A stretch of 64,000 bases of DNA from assembly GCA_001051155.2 (NCBI GenBank), contig JYIP02000009.1, positions 2,139,927-2,203,926 of the forward strand. Direction: 5' to 3'. A program made the position numbers and the translations under genes. Positions 46,320-58,610 of this stretch are shown piece by piece (the first letter of the stretch is position 1; every line of letters begins with the position of its first letter). The notes below the pieces were generated by a model, which ran no database searches, was not told where the DNA came from, and saw only the letters and a list, made by a program, of their open reading frames with translations. The stretch comes from Chrysoporthe austroafricana (Eukaryota; Ascomycota; Sordariomycetes; Diaporthales; Cryphonectriaceae).

Positions 46320-48851
46320 ATAGATCGATTTCTATAATAAGCCAAGTCCAGGAAAGCCTAATTAGAAATATAGCGTAGCGAATTTCTGTAAAAAACTATC
46401 GAGCCCAAAATAAATAGCAAAAATGCAGCGCAAGCTTGCTTGCTAACTTTCGGCTTCCCAATCTATTAAGCCTGCTATATTTATTACTGCTCTAATATTT
46501 TCCTTCCGGTTTTATAGCTAATTCTCTAATATTCAGGCAGGCTTTTTGCCTTCTTACATATCCGCCTTTTATTCCTATACTTTAGCCCTCTATTCCCGCT
46601 ATAAAATATCGCTTATTCTTCTTGCTAGCCTGTTTAATACCGCTTGCTATTTTTCGAAATCGGGCTTTTATATCGGCATTGGCTAGCAAAACGGATCTAA
46701 AGCTAATACGGGAAATAGCGGGCGAAAAGCTTATCCCAGTATTAACTTTCGGATTTCGGTCGAAACCTTATTTGCTATCGATATATCGCTGCCCGTACTT
46801 ACCGATTTCGATAGCGGCGCATTGCTAAGATTTATTTAGGATATCGATTTTGCTATTGCCCGCTAAGCGATATTTTTGCTGCTTAAAGCTTATGGCAGCT
46901 TTTTGGGCTATTTCGATAAACTAGGCCCGGCAATCAGAATATCGATACTAGATATAATCTCGAAATCTATCGAAAACTTTTATAGCGAATTCCGTACGGA
47001 ATTTCGCGGAGAAATGCGTATTAAGCTCGCAAGCGGCATGCTATAAACAAGCAAAAGCTAATTAAACGCCCCGGGCTCGGCAAAAGCTTCGGCAGTAAGC
47101 GTAAAGGGAAGAAGATTTGAAAGCAAGATAGCTATATAGCCTTTTCTCGAGATCTCGACTTATATCGTACCTTTCCTAAAGCTGGAATATTTTTCGATAC
47201 TTATTATCGCCCCTAGCAATTGCAGGCAAAGGCTTCCGGTTTCGGGTATCGGGATCGGTAAAGGGATTCGCTATTCTATTATAGCAAGCTAAGCTAGCAT
47301 AAGCAAAAGCGGGCTGCGGATCCGATCGGCTATTTACGGATTAAATTCTATAATTCCCGGATTTATTAGCCGTATGCTTATCGGGTCGATCTAAGTATTT
47401 TTCGCCCGATCCGAAAGCTGTATATTAGCTAAGTTTTTCTTGCTATCGCATTACTAGTTATCTAGAGTTTTCGTAAAGAATTCGTTCGCTTGCAAGATCT
47501 TTCCGAGCATATTAAGCTTAGAACGAATAGCGACTAGAAACGCTTTTTCGATATAACGCTAGGGCAATAGCTTGCTATTCGCATTCGTATATAAAGCAGA
47601 TCGCTGCTAGTCCGTAAATTCCTTGCTATGCTGCTTTTCGGATTCCCGGAAAAAAAACTGTAAGTTATTCGCTATATGCAAGCCGCAATTCTATCCGTTT
47701 TTTTAGAAGAAAGTAAGTATATAGCGATAGTCCAAGGCTTTATTGGCTAGCAGCTTATTTATTGCTATTAAATACTATTCGACAAGCTTTATAATAATTT
47801 GCTGGAACTTATCCTTGCTAGCTAGCAAAGAATCGAATATTTGAATAGTATAGCAATAATAGTCGTATATAATTACAAATTAATAATGCGAACGAATGCA
47901 AAAGAAAATCGCTTAACGCATTTCAAGCCCGTATTTGTTTCGAAAATATAAAATAGAACGGCTTTTAAGATTAAAAACCCAATTCGGTATCCAGATTTGG
48001 CAAATCAAATCTATAAGCTATTATCGGATCAAGCCTATCAAGGCCGTATCCGTAATCTATTCGCGCTATAAGATAAAAGCCTCGATATCGTAAAACGCAA
48101 ATATAATATAAATCCAATAAATCTTACTAAATATAGCTTAATCGAAAAGCTAATTTGGGTTATTATATAATTGCAAGTAAAAAGTAATATTAAGGAAAAA
48201 GTAGCGGAATATAGCAATTGCATTAGCTAGCAAAAAATTAAATAATTTTAAATCGAAATAATCTAAGCAATTTGCTAATATTTTCGGATTAATCGGAAAA
48301 TAATTATTACTGATTGAATTTATAATAATCCGGCTCAAATTAAGAGCTATATAGAAATATTATTAAAGCAAAGCTATATACTTTGCCGGGCCAAGCGTTT
48401 GGGAAACTGATCGGGCTTTCCTAGCCGGTATTATAAAGCGCTATTATCTTGCTTCGTTTAATATCTCGTAAATCTCGTCCGCTATTGCTTGGAAAGGGTT
48501 AATACATTAAGGAAGAGCTATATTGAAACGAGCAAAGCGAGGAATCTCTGGATTGCCGAGCAGCTTTGCCCGGGCTTTTTTGAAAAACGGTATTAGGATA
48601 TCCGCAGAATTAGCAGGCTTCTTTCTTTTGCTATCCGATATTTTGGGTTCCGATCGCTAATAGCTATAATACGGAAAGAAAAAAGAAGAGCAAGCGGACT
48701 AAGTTTGGAATCTTTTATTAAAATAACGGCTAAGTATAAAGAAAGAATGCAAGCAAAAGCAAGGCTAGCAATCGGTAAAACGTATATTGCAAGCCGGATT
48801 GGTTTTGGTTTTCAGAGAAAGTTAAGAAAAGATCTAGAAGGCTAGCAATAA
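46320..48851 (+). pseudogene. G10: unidentified RIP-degraded gene, about 840 codons
   Basis: It begins soon after the TLH copy 2 stop and an A-run (46290-46308). The first frame (to about 47045) has SINFRISVETLFAIDISLPVL and SIENFYSEFRTEFRGEMRIK. A frame change (intron or indel) near 47050-47110 leads to a second frame that stays protein-like to TAA at 48849. That frame includes AADPIGYLRIKFYNSRIYQP, KSLDIVKRKYNINPINLTKY and a basic C-terminus RRASGLSLESFIKITAKYKE. Stops are mainly TAA/TAG at former Gln codons. No family was recognised. Its position next to TLH suggests the two were duplicated together. Confidence 0.45.
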
Positions 48852-49162
48852 TAAATATTTATACTATCGCATTTGGGCAATATGCCGTAATTTCGAATTA
48901 TAAAGTCGAGTAATTTATAAGCATAAGCAGGTTATTAATAGCAAGAATTGCTTGCAAATTCGAATCGGAACGAATTAATTATTCGTATATAGCAAGTTAG
49001 TTTATAGCAATTTGTTTATTGCTAAGCGTTTGAGCCTTTTATTTCTATTTCTTGCCCGTTTGCAAGAAGCTTCTTTTTTAAGTTTTACAAACTTGCCAGG
49101 ATATTTTCTTTTCACTTTTCGCTAGCTTGCTAGCAAGCTTTTTCGTTTTATCCTGCCAATTT
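48852..49162. other. AT-rich spacer; no gene identified
   Basis: I see short open frames only and no repeat structure. It leads into the tandem repeats that follow. Confidence 0.4.
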
Positions 49163-49576
49163 GCCTTTAAGGTTTTTATTATTACTTTTTCATATTCTGC
49201 TTAGCGGCCAGAATTGCAAAGCTAGGCTAATTAGAAGCTAAGGCTATTTTTTTTTTATAGTATGCTGCTTATTAACCGCATGCCTTCCCAAAATCCCCGC
49301 TTCCCCCCCTTTTCAAAACTTAAATCCCTTATCCTATCCCGCTAATTTGCCCTTAAGGTTTTTGCTATTACTTTCTTATATTTTGCTTAATTGCTAGAAT
49401 TGCAAAGCTAGGCTAATCAGAAGCTAGGGCTGTTTTTTTTGTACGGTATACCGCTTATTAACCGCATGCCTTCCCAAAATCCCCGCTTCCCCCCCCTTTT
49501 CAAAACTTAAATCCCTTGTCTTATCCCGCCAACTTGCCTTTAAGGTTTTTGCCATTACCTTCTTATATTTTGCTTA
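49163..49576 (+). repeat. Tandem repeat, unit about 187 bp, 2.2 copies
   Basis: Copies start GCCTTTAAGGTTTTT at 49163, 49349 and 49536. Each full unit contains GAATTGCAAAGCTAGGCTAAT, a T-run, ACCGCATGCCTTCCCAAAATC and a C-run. The third copy stops after about 40 bp, where the next repeat begins. Confidence 0.85.
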
Positions 49577-49990
49577 GCTGCTAATATCGCGTAACGGCTT
49601 TAATTAGAGCCCAGAAATGCTTATATTGCTAGTAAGTTACTTATTTCCTTAAAATCCCCTTACTAAAATCCTTAGTAATCTATCGGAAGGTTCGTTATTA
49701 TATTTTGCTATTACGTTAATAAGTTTCTAAGCACTTGCTTCCTAGCTTTCGCCCAGCTGCTAGTATTACGTAACGGCCTTAATCAGAGCCCAGAAATGCT
49801 TATCTTGCCAGTAAGCTATTTCCTTCTTTAGAAACCCTTTACCAAAGCCCCCTGCAATATACGAAAGGGTCCGTTATTATATCCTGCTATTATGCTAACA
49901 AGTTTCTAAGCACTTGCTTCCTGGCTCTTGCCCAGCTGCTAGCATTACGTAATGGCTTTAATCAGAGCCCAGAAATGCTTATTTCGCTTG
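49577..49990 (+). repeat. Tandem repeat, unit about 179 bp, 2.3 copies
   Basis: Copies start GCTGCTARTATYRCGTAAYGG at 49577, 49756 and 49935. Shared internal phrases are AGAGCCCAGAAATGCTTAT and AAGTTTCTAAGCACTTGCTTC. Later copies keep more CpA than the first one, so RIP is uneven across the array. The third copy diverges after about 49990. Confidence 0.85.
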
Positions 49991-51586
49991 CAAACCGACT
50001 ACTTGCTGCCTGCCTTTCAAAACCTCCTCTCGAAAGCCCCGGCATTTATCGCCTATAATGGCTAGCGCTAGCAAGCCCGTTTTCACCTCACCCCGCCTTA
50101 TTGCCTTTCCGCTTATATAGAATCGGATTACTCTTTTTAAAGCAATGCTTTAGCCTAATTATGCCCAGTATTGCGATAAGCATAAAGAACTATATAACCT
50201 TTTTTAATTTCATATGCTATAAGGCTTTGCCGGAAAGCTATATAGCATTTGGATCCTAAATATAGAAGAAAAATTAATAAAAGCAATCGGAAATGCTTTC
50301 GGCCAGCTTTTGCTTGCATAAGAAAAAAGCTTCTGGATATTATATGCAGCATAATTCCAAAAGATCTAGCCAAACCCTATTTTTGTTAAGCTTTCTGGCT
50401 TTCGGCCTTTCGGCAAATATTTCGCTTTGTTAGGGCATAATACCGATACCCGACAAATACCGGTTCTAATTATTACTCTTTTTGGCTTTCGAAACCGAAA
50501 TCCGTACGATTGCTATTCGCAAAAGGGTACAAGCTATATATGCCAGTTCAGCAATAGAAATACTGCTTATATAATAATTCTCTTTTTTAAATGCTATTTT
50601 ATTCCTTAAATTCAAAATAGCGCTTATGCCAATTATATTTAATATATCGAAACTAGCCAGTATATATTTAAAATATATAGAATGCATTTAGTTATCTATA
50701 AAGCTAAAGCGCTTATAAGTATTAATATAAATTCGCTTTTATACGAATAAAAACTGATCGGCTTTTCTATTAGTTTGGCTTTAAATTGCCAAGTATGCCT
50801 TTTTCGGAATTCGAACTTAATAAGATAATAATTCTCGAATCGCAAATTAATATTAAAGCAGAGAAAGATATAATAGCTAATATATAGCGGAAAGGTTAGC
50901 TTTAACTAAATTTTTAGGCCGGGAAGAGGATATTTCATAATACGAAATAAAGAATAATAGAGAATAAAAATTGCATTTTTTTTTTTCGGTTTTTATCAAT
51001 TAAGCTTAATTACGTATATAATAATTAAGTTTGATTTATTATTTATTATTATATCTCTCTAAAAAGAAAGAAAGAAAGAAAGCTATAAGCAATAGCTAAA
51101 GTATAAAAATAGCTTTTGCTTTAATATACGGGCTATATTTTAGCCTATCTTTATATATTAAAATAAATAGCTTTAATTATTCTATATTAGCTATTCTATA
51201 CTAATAGTTTTTTTTTTTTTTATAATGCTTTTTCTTTTCCCTTTTATAGCTTATTTACGAATCTTTTTATACAAATTATAAGCTAATTATTATTAATAAG
51301 GCATTTTAATATTCTATTTAATATTGCTTTAATAAAAATATTAGCTAAGTTATTATTATTATTAATTTATTATATTTTTATAATCTCGCGCTATTCGTAT
51401 AATTATTTAAATGCTATTATATTAATTATAAAATATTTCTTTTTAATCATTCCAAATTTAATAAAGTATTTATATAATAAATACGAATTTATATATACGA
51501 TTAGAAAAATCGTAAAAAACGATAGCTATTTTGTAATTATTTTTAAAGTTATAATAAAAGCTATATTAATATTAATCCTTAAATTT
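49991..51586. other. AT-rich region; no gene supported
   Basis: Short minus-strand open frames (50155-50373, 50466-50687) are weakly protein-like, but I could not connect them into a gene. It has AAAGAAAGAAAG at about 51064 and T-runs at about 50975 and 51215. Confidence 0.35.
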
Positions 51587-51698
51587 TCATTTAGAAATTA
51601 ATAGAGCAAGCCTTGCTTTTTGAAATAACCAATTAAAACGAAAAAGGGTTTATATTAATCGGAATTCAGAATTCTATATAAATAATTAACCTTAATTC
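51587..51698 (+). repeat. Partial tandem copy of the TLH N-terminal region
   Basis: About 100 bp match TLH copy 2 positions 34320-34430 (TTTTTGAAATAACCAATTAA..., GGGTTTATATTAATC). It lies directly upstream of TLH copy 3, so the N-terminal region was duplicated here. Confidence 0.7.
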
Positions 51699-52246
51699 TA
51701 TCCTTAAATAAAAATATCCTTAAAATAAAAGATAATTTTTTTGTATAAGTAAAAATTTAATGCTAGTAAAAACCGGGAATAAAAGATCGTTTTAAAATTA
51801 TATAAATTATATTTAACCCGTTTTTCAAAATATTTATATTATTTCAATTCGATTTCTTATCTATCCAATATAATCTATAATATATTTAAATATAAGAATT
51901 GTATAACGTTTAAGAGGATTGCAATTGCAAACCCTAAATTTTTACCCAGAAAATTAATAGGGCAAGTTCCATTTTTTGAAATAACCAATTAAAACGAAAC
52001 GGGTTTTATATTAATCCTAATTCGGAATTCTGATTAAGTAATTAATAGATTAAAGAACTTTCTATATTACCTCTAACCCGCTAGCATTTCTAATTAGAAA
52101 ATAAATTAGTAAGATAAATAAGAGAAAAAGCTAAAACTTGCTATTCTTTCAAACTCTTTTTTCCGTATATTATAAATATTTATTTCGAATATAGCTAATT
52201 AAATCTATTTATTCGTTTTTCATTTTTAATTATATATTATAATATA
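51699..52246 (+). pseudogene. TLH copy 3: N-terminal fragment
   Basis: It matches TLH copy 2 from its left end (34073) to AATTATATATTATAATATA, then passes into the AAAT/AAGC array. It is the most RIP-damaged of the three: the stretch open in copy 2 (34171-34410) has stops here. No helicase domain is present. Confidence 0.75.
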
Positions 52247-53729
52247 AATAAATAAAGCAAATAGCAAATAAAGTAAATAATAAATAAAATAAGTAATAAA
52301 TAATATATAATAAGTAAAAGAAATAATAAATAAAGTAAAAAGTAAATAAAATAAATAATAAGCAAAATAAATAATATATAATAAATAATAAATATTAAAT
52401 AATAATAAGAAAAATAAATATTAAGCAATATATAATAAATAGAAAATAATAAATAAAATAAATAATAAGCAAAGCAAATATTAAATAAAATAAATAATAA
52501 ATAAAGCAAATAATAAGCAAAGCAAATAGCAAGCAAAATAAGCAAGAAATAAAATAAATAATAAGCAAAATAAATAATAAATAAAAAGCAAAATTAATAA
52601 TAAATAAAATAAGCAATATGTAAAATAAATAGCAAATAAAATATATAATAAGCAAAATAAGCAATAAATAATAAATAATAAAGAAAATAAGCAATAAGCA
52701 AAATAAATAGCAAAAAAAATAAATAGCAAAAAAAATAAGCAATAAATAATAAATAATACGCATTAAATAANAATAAATAATAAGCAAAGCAAGTAATAAG
52801 CAAAATAAATAGCAAAAAAGCAAATAATAAGCAAAGCAAGAAATAAATAAAGCAAGCAATAAATAATAAATAATAAATAATAAATAGCAAATAGCAAGCA
52901 AAATAAATAATAAGTAAAGCAAGCAATAAAGAATATAAATAGCAAGCAAAGCGAATAATAAAGAAAGCAAGTAATAAATAAAGCAAATAATAAGCAAAGC
53001 ANAATAAATAATAAATAATAAATAGCAAATAGCAAGCAAAATAAATAATAAGTAAAGCAAGCAATAAAGAATATAAATAGCAAGCAAAGCGAATAATAAA
53101 GAAAGCAAGTAATAAATAAAGCGAATAATAAGCAAAGCAAATAGCAAATAAAATAAGCAATAAAGAAAGCAAATAATAAGGAAAGCAAGTAATATATAAA
53201 GGAAATAGCAAGCAATAAATTANAAATTATAAAGAGCAAATAATAAATAAAAAGTAATAAAGAATAAGCAGCAAAAAATAAGCAAAGCAAATAGCAAGTA
53301 ATAAATAATAAATAAGAAATAATAAGGAAAATAAATAGCAAGCAAAGCAAATAGCAAGGAAAATAAGCAGCAAACAATATAAATAGCAAGCAAAATAAGT
53401 AGCAAATAAAACAAGCAGCAAGCAAAGCAAGCAATAAATAAAATAAGCAGCAAATAATAAATAATAAGCAGCAAATAGCAAATAAAATAAATAATAAGTA
53501 AAGCAAGTAANTAAAGCAAGCAGCAAGCAAAGCAAGCAATAAATAAAATAAGCAGCAAATAATAAATAATAAGCAGCAAATAGCAAATAAAATAAATAAT
53601 AAGTAAAGCAAGTAAAAAGCAAAAGAAGCAGCAAATAAAGCAAATAACAAGCAAGAAATAAAATAAATAAAAAATAAAATAAGTAATAAATAATAAATAA
53701 TAAATAATATAAAATAAGGAAAATAAATA
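52247..53729. repeat. AAAT/AAGC low-complexity array, left part
   Basis: It is built almost entirely of AAAT, AAAAT, AAGC and AGC units on the plus strand, with hardly any T or C runs. Four N bases (52771, 53002, 53223, 53511) are present. The long minus-strand open frames made of Leu, Ile, Tyr, Phe, Cys and Ala are simply its complement read in frame. It ends at the AAATA target site of element E (53725-53729). Confidence 0.9.
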
Positions 53730-54145
53730 TATTATAAACGCTGCAGCAAATCCTAAGATATACTATAGAGTTAAAAGGTTTATGCTAATAAAAGCGGTGC
53801 CAAGTACAGCTTCGAGCTTCAAGACAGGTTTACTAAGTATCGCAATATTCATAAGCCAATATAGCTATTAATAATAGGTTCCAATTGATACTTAGATTAA
53901 TAACTGAAGAATTATCTGTTTTCCTAGCTGGGGAAACCTTCTGGTCTTATATATCTAATTCTTCAGTTTTGGCCCATAATTGCCCGATAGGGCTTACTAC
54001 TGCTTACCGGGCTTCAGTAAGCTGGGCAGGGCCCTAATAACTCTAACCCTGGCTTATATAATCCTTGCGGGGCATATGCTTCCGTTCCTTCATTTAGTCC
54101 CGTATTGGAGTTTTATCTTTCTGTCCCTTATATCGGTTTATAATA
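53730..54145 (-). repeat. 3' LTR of element E (416 bp)
   Basis: It is the same length as the 5' LTR, ends TATTATAAACCGA at the element-internal side and is flanked on its outer side by AAATA. Differences are of both G/A and C/T type. Confidence 0.95.
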
Positions 54146-54234
54146 TTATCCCTTTTCTATCGGCTATTATTTTCAATATCCTATAAATATCTTTATTCGG
54201 CAGGTTTTTCGTCTTGCTTTCCTAATTAAGATAT

Positions 54235-54890
54235 CCAATAGAGTTAGCAAACCTCGTAACCCTTTATCTTCTCTTTCTTCCAAAAGTCTTGCTCGTCTTA
54301 AGCGGTTTTCCTTTATCGAATCTCAGGGATACGAAATTATGCCTTATTCCCTCTGCTTCGAAAAAGGCTTATCGTGCCATATAATGGATAGGGTTAAGAG
54401 TTATTCCAATTGTACGAAACGAGAACGTTCTTGCGATACCGGCCGGATTCCGCTATCGTCTTATAGATTTTTTTTTTTTTGATTTGCTCTTTCCTTTCCT
54501 TCTTCCTAATTTTGTCGTAATATTACGAATTACCGACGAATTATCTCGGATCGATAGTTGCGAGATTGAGGAAAAGGGGCGGCTTTTCGAGCTCCAAACT
54601 CGCATAACCGAATCTCTGGCTCGTCTTGCGCGGCTGAAAAAGCAATGCCGCTTCTTTCAAGAGAAAGGGATAAAACTAGTAAATCAAGGCCTAAAGGAAG
54701 AAGAGCGTAACCGTATGGCCGTTAAGGTACAGGCAGTAGTTTCTGAAGAGTTTGCAGCTGCTGCTATAAATCTTTCTTTTAGTAGTTTTGATTGGAATTC
54801 CGTAAGCATTAATAATTCCGTAATAGACTAGTCTGGGTTTTTGGGTAAAAGTAGTTCCCGTTCTGAAACAGGGCAGTCTTTTTAGCTGGG
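54235..54890 (+). pseudogene. Opposite-strand accessory ORF of element E: Cys-rich exon plus coiled-coil exon
   Basis: The upstream part (about 54280-54450) carries the Cys-rich stretch found in element D. A T-run and a pyrimidine-rich tract with CTAAT follow (54460-54515), then a frame open at 54484-54831. That frame has LSRIDSCEIEEKGRLFELQT, RITESLARLARLKKQCRFFQ, GIKLVNQGLKEEERNR and an SNEEFAAAAINLS-like end. It is the best-preserved example of the D/E type. It lies antisense to pol, between the chromodomain and the 3' LTR. Confidence 0.65.
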
Positions 54891-54939
54891 TATATGCCTT
54901 TCCTTAAGTATTTATTATTTTTTTTTTTTGTATTGTTAT

Positions 54940-57900
54940 TTGTCCCGGTAGTCGGCTAACGCTTGTAATGCGTTTTGTAAATTGGTTTTTGGTTTCTATA
55001 AGTTTTCGCTTATCGGGTAGCCTTTCTACCTAACGAAGTATTCAAGGTTATAATCTGATCCGCAATATTTGAGAATTCGTTTAACCTTATATTCTAGCTC
55101 GTTACTTTCAATCCAGATAATCTTATTTATTTTGGTCGATTTTAATGCTGGTTCGAAAAGTGAAATGTGAAATACCGGATAGATTCTTATTCCATAGGGT
55201 AGTATAAGTTCGAAATTAATATTTGAAACTTTTTTCAAAATCTTAAAAGGTTCTAATCTCTTGTAATCTAACGAGTGGGAAGGTCTTGTTATTTTAATAT
55301 ATTCTTTTTATCGAGTAAAATAAACTTTATCTCTTTTTTATAGGATTGGTCCTTTAATCTTTTTGGAATTAGCATATTTTATTATTCTTTCCTGTACGAA
55401 CTTTAATTCTTTCTGGAATTCTTCTTGAACTTTCTTAATTCTTTTGGTTCGTTTTTCTGTAGCTTTTGCATTTGCTCCTAGTATCTCGTTATAATAGGCT
55501 ATCGGATTATAGCTATAGAATGCGTAAAATAATAACTTTTTTGTTATATTCGTATTTACGCTATTATATGCAAACTGTATTAATAATAGGAAGTTAACCC
55601 AATTATCCTATTCGTAATTTATATAATATCGTAAATATTACTTGATAATCTAATTAGTTCTTTCCGTTTGCTTATCCGTTTGCGAATGAAAAGCTATAAA
55701 TATTCTTTATTGTATTCTAAATAATTTTATAAATAAAGTCCAGAAATTTAATACGAATTTCTTATTTCTGTCGGAAATAATTTCTTTAAGCATGCTATAA
55801 TTAGCTATAACCGTTTTTAAGAATATATATGCGAGGTCTTCTGCTATACTGCTTTCTTTATAAGGGAAGAAGTAAGCGTACTTGCTTAATCTGCAAACTA
55901 TTACTAAAATGCTATTATACTATACTTTGATTAAAGGTTCTCGTAAAAAGGGTAGCTTAGTAATAAAATCTTAGCTAATAGATTGCCAAACTGCTTTCGG
56001 GATAGGGAATAATTAAAGCAGTTTATAAGGCTTGTAATATTCAATTTTGTTTTTCTTGCAGCTATCGCATTCCCGTAAGATATTTTCAATTTTTCGTCTG
56101 AATCCTAATAGATTCTAATATCTCTTAATTCTTTTATAAGTAGATCTGATTCCTTAATAGCTATATGCTAATACATTATGCATAGTTTTGATATATTCGT
56201 CTTATTCCTTAGTAATTATATTTTCTGGCTTTTTCTGCTTATTATTAATTCTGATAATCGTATTGAATTCCCTTATTTCGTTTACAAAGCTGCTGTCTTT
56301 ATCTTATTTGAAAATATTCTGGAATTCTTTTAGCTCTAAGTTTTAATAATCTGATCGTTTGCTAAATATATCTGCTCTGCTATTTTCAGATCCTTTGCAA
56401 TAGACAATTTTCAAATCGAATTGCAAGAAGAATTCTGCCTATCTGATCTATCGTTTATTCAAAGCTTTAGTAGTTATAAATGTTATCAAATTTTTGTAAT
56501 CCGAATATACTATAATTTGGTATTTGGCCCCGATTAGATATCGTTACTATTTTTCGAATGCCTTGACAATTGCTATCAATTCTTTATCTGGAATGCTATA
56601 ATTGAGCTCTGGGCCGTTCAATTTTTTTAAAAAGTTGCTTATAACCCTGAAATGTCCTTGGTTATTTCGTTACCCGAGCTATCCGCCTAATGCATAATCT
56701 AACGTATTGGTTTCTATTTCAAAAGGTTTTTCTGGATCCGCTTTACAGAGGATAGATTCTGATATAATTCGTTCTTTAATTTCGTTAAATGCTTTCTATA
56801 TTTCAGAAATTTATCTGAATTTTCGGTCTTTCTTTATAAAGTCTATAAGAAAGTATGCAATCTTGCTATAATTTCGGATAAATTATCGGTAAAAGTTAAT
56901 ATATTTAAGGAATGCTCTAATATCCTTAATATTTCCCGAAATAAGCCATTCTCATATTATTTTAACTTTATTTTATTATATGCTAATTTATTCTAATTCG
57001 ATAATATAACTTAAATAATTAACTTTTTATTAATAGAAATAGCATTTGCTTAGTTTAACTAGAAGTTTGTTATTTTATAGCATTTGGAATACTTTCCGTA
57101 TATGCTGCTTATATATTTCGAAATTCTTGGAAAAAATCAGGATATTATCCAGATAGATAATAACAGTAATATCCAGAAATTCGCGCAAGACGTAATTGAT
57201 CATTTCTTGGAAAGATATTAGCGCATTCGTAAGTCTAAAAGGCATAATTATATATTCGAAATGTCCGTAACGTATTCTGAAAGCTATTTTCCAAATATCG
57301 TTTTCTTTAATTCTGATATAATAATATCCTTCTTTGAGATTAAGCATAATGAACTATTTGGCTCCAATTAATCGATCTTTCATTTCGTTTGCTAGCAGCA
57401 ATAGGTATCGATTTTTGATAGTAATATTATTAAGCTATCGGTAGTTTATATAAAGTCGTAATTTACTGTTCTTTTTGGGTATAAATAGGATAAAGTATCC
57501 TGCTAGTAATTGCGATAGTTGTATATAGCTTTGCTTTAAGTTTTTGTCAATATATTCTTTAAGCGTTTCGAGTTTTACTTTATTAAGCCCGTAAATAAAG
57601 AAGAATTTCGGCTATATCCTTTCTTTCAAAAGAATTTCGTAATCGTATAGGCTATGCTTTAATAATCCTATATCGAATTTCCTTTGCTATAGTTTCTTGA
57701 ATTTGTAATACTCTTTTGGTACGTTTTCGAATGCCAGTATTGGTCTTTCTTTATTTTCTGCAATTTATAAGAATATAAAGTACTGTTATGCATATTTCTT
57801 TTCGCTAGCTTCTTATCTTTAAAGCTTCCGTATTTCTGGTAGTTTCGGATATCTATTAAGTGCCGAGCCAAACTGCCTTCTGGCATATTCGTACTATAGG

Positions 57901-58610
57901 AATTATATTTCTTTATAGTTCCATAATCCGCATTTCTTTGTATTATTCCGTATTTGACCGTATTTCTATTAGTCGATAGTTATTTGTAGTCTTAATCCGT
58001 CTTTAATTTTTGTCCGGAAGTTCAAAATATTTATAACCTTTCCCTATATCGTAGCTTATCTTTCAGCTTTAAGGGTACTTATAAGCCTATTTGAACGCGT
58101 TTCTCTTATGCTATCTTTAATAATTAAGTCTTTTCTTCTACTAATAATTGCAACCTTTTCAATAAGTACGGCTTATTCCTATAAAATCTGGCTAATAATC
58201 CAATCGATTTGAAAGTTATATTTCTTAAGCTAAAGTATTCCCAAGATCAATTTATAGTATGCTATATCTATAATATTAAAAGTAATATTTATTGTAAGGT
58301 TTTGGATCGAAATAAATAAATAATTAGTTTCCGTATCGATTATACTTTGGTTATACGCAATCGATCTTTCTTCTATAGTATTGAGCTTATAAGGATCTTT
58401 TTTCTATATCCAGGGGATTCGTTTTCTATTAACGACTTTTAGCGAAATAAAGTTTCTTTGCGTGCTATTATCCAATAATGCGCTATATCGTTATCCGTTA
58501 ATATATGCATTTAGAACGATATGCTCTTTATCTTTCCCGATAATAGCGCATAGGGACCTTATAATCCTAATTGGCTGTTATCCTTTTATAGGCGATCTTT
58601 CCTTTTTGGG
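54940..58610 (-). pseudogene. pol: pol of element E (broken)
   Basis: Read leftwards: protease at about 58130-58530; reverse transcriptase at about 57000-57560 with an open stretch 57347-57075 containing LNLKEGYYYIRIKENDIWK and an IIYLDNILIF active-site relic (YLDD to YLDN); RNase H at about 56350-56760; integrase at about 55150-56160; chromodomain at about 55100-55015 (YKVKRILKYCGSDYNLEYFV). The damage pattern is the same as in the other copies. Confidence 0.85.

Noticed and set aside
49163..49990. A CRISPR-like array
   Set aside because: Units are 179-187 bp and contiguous, without short repeats separated by unique spacers, and the genome is eukaryotic.
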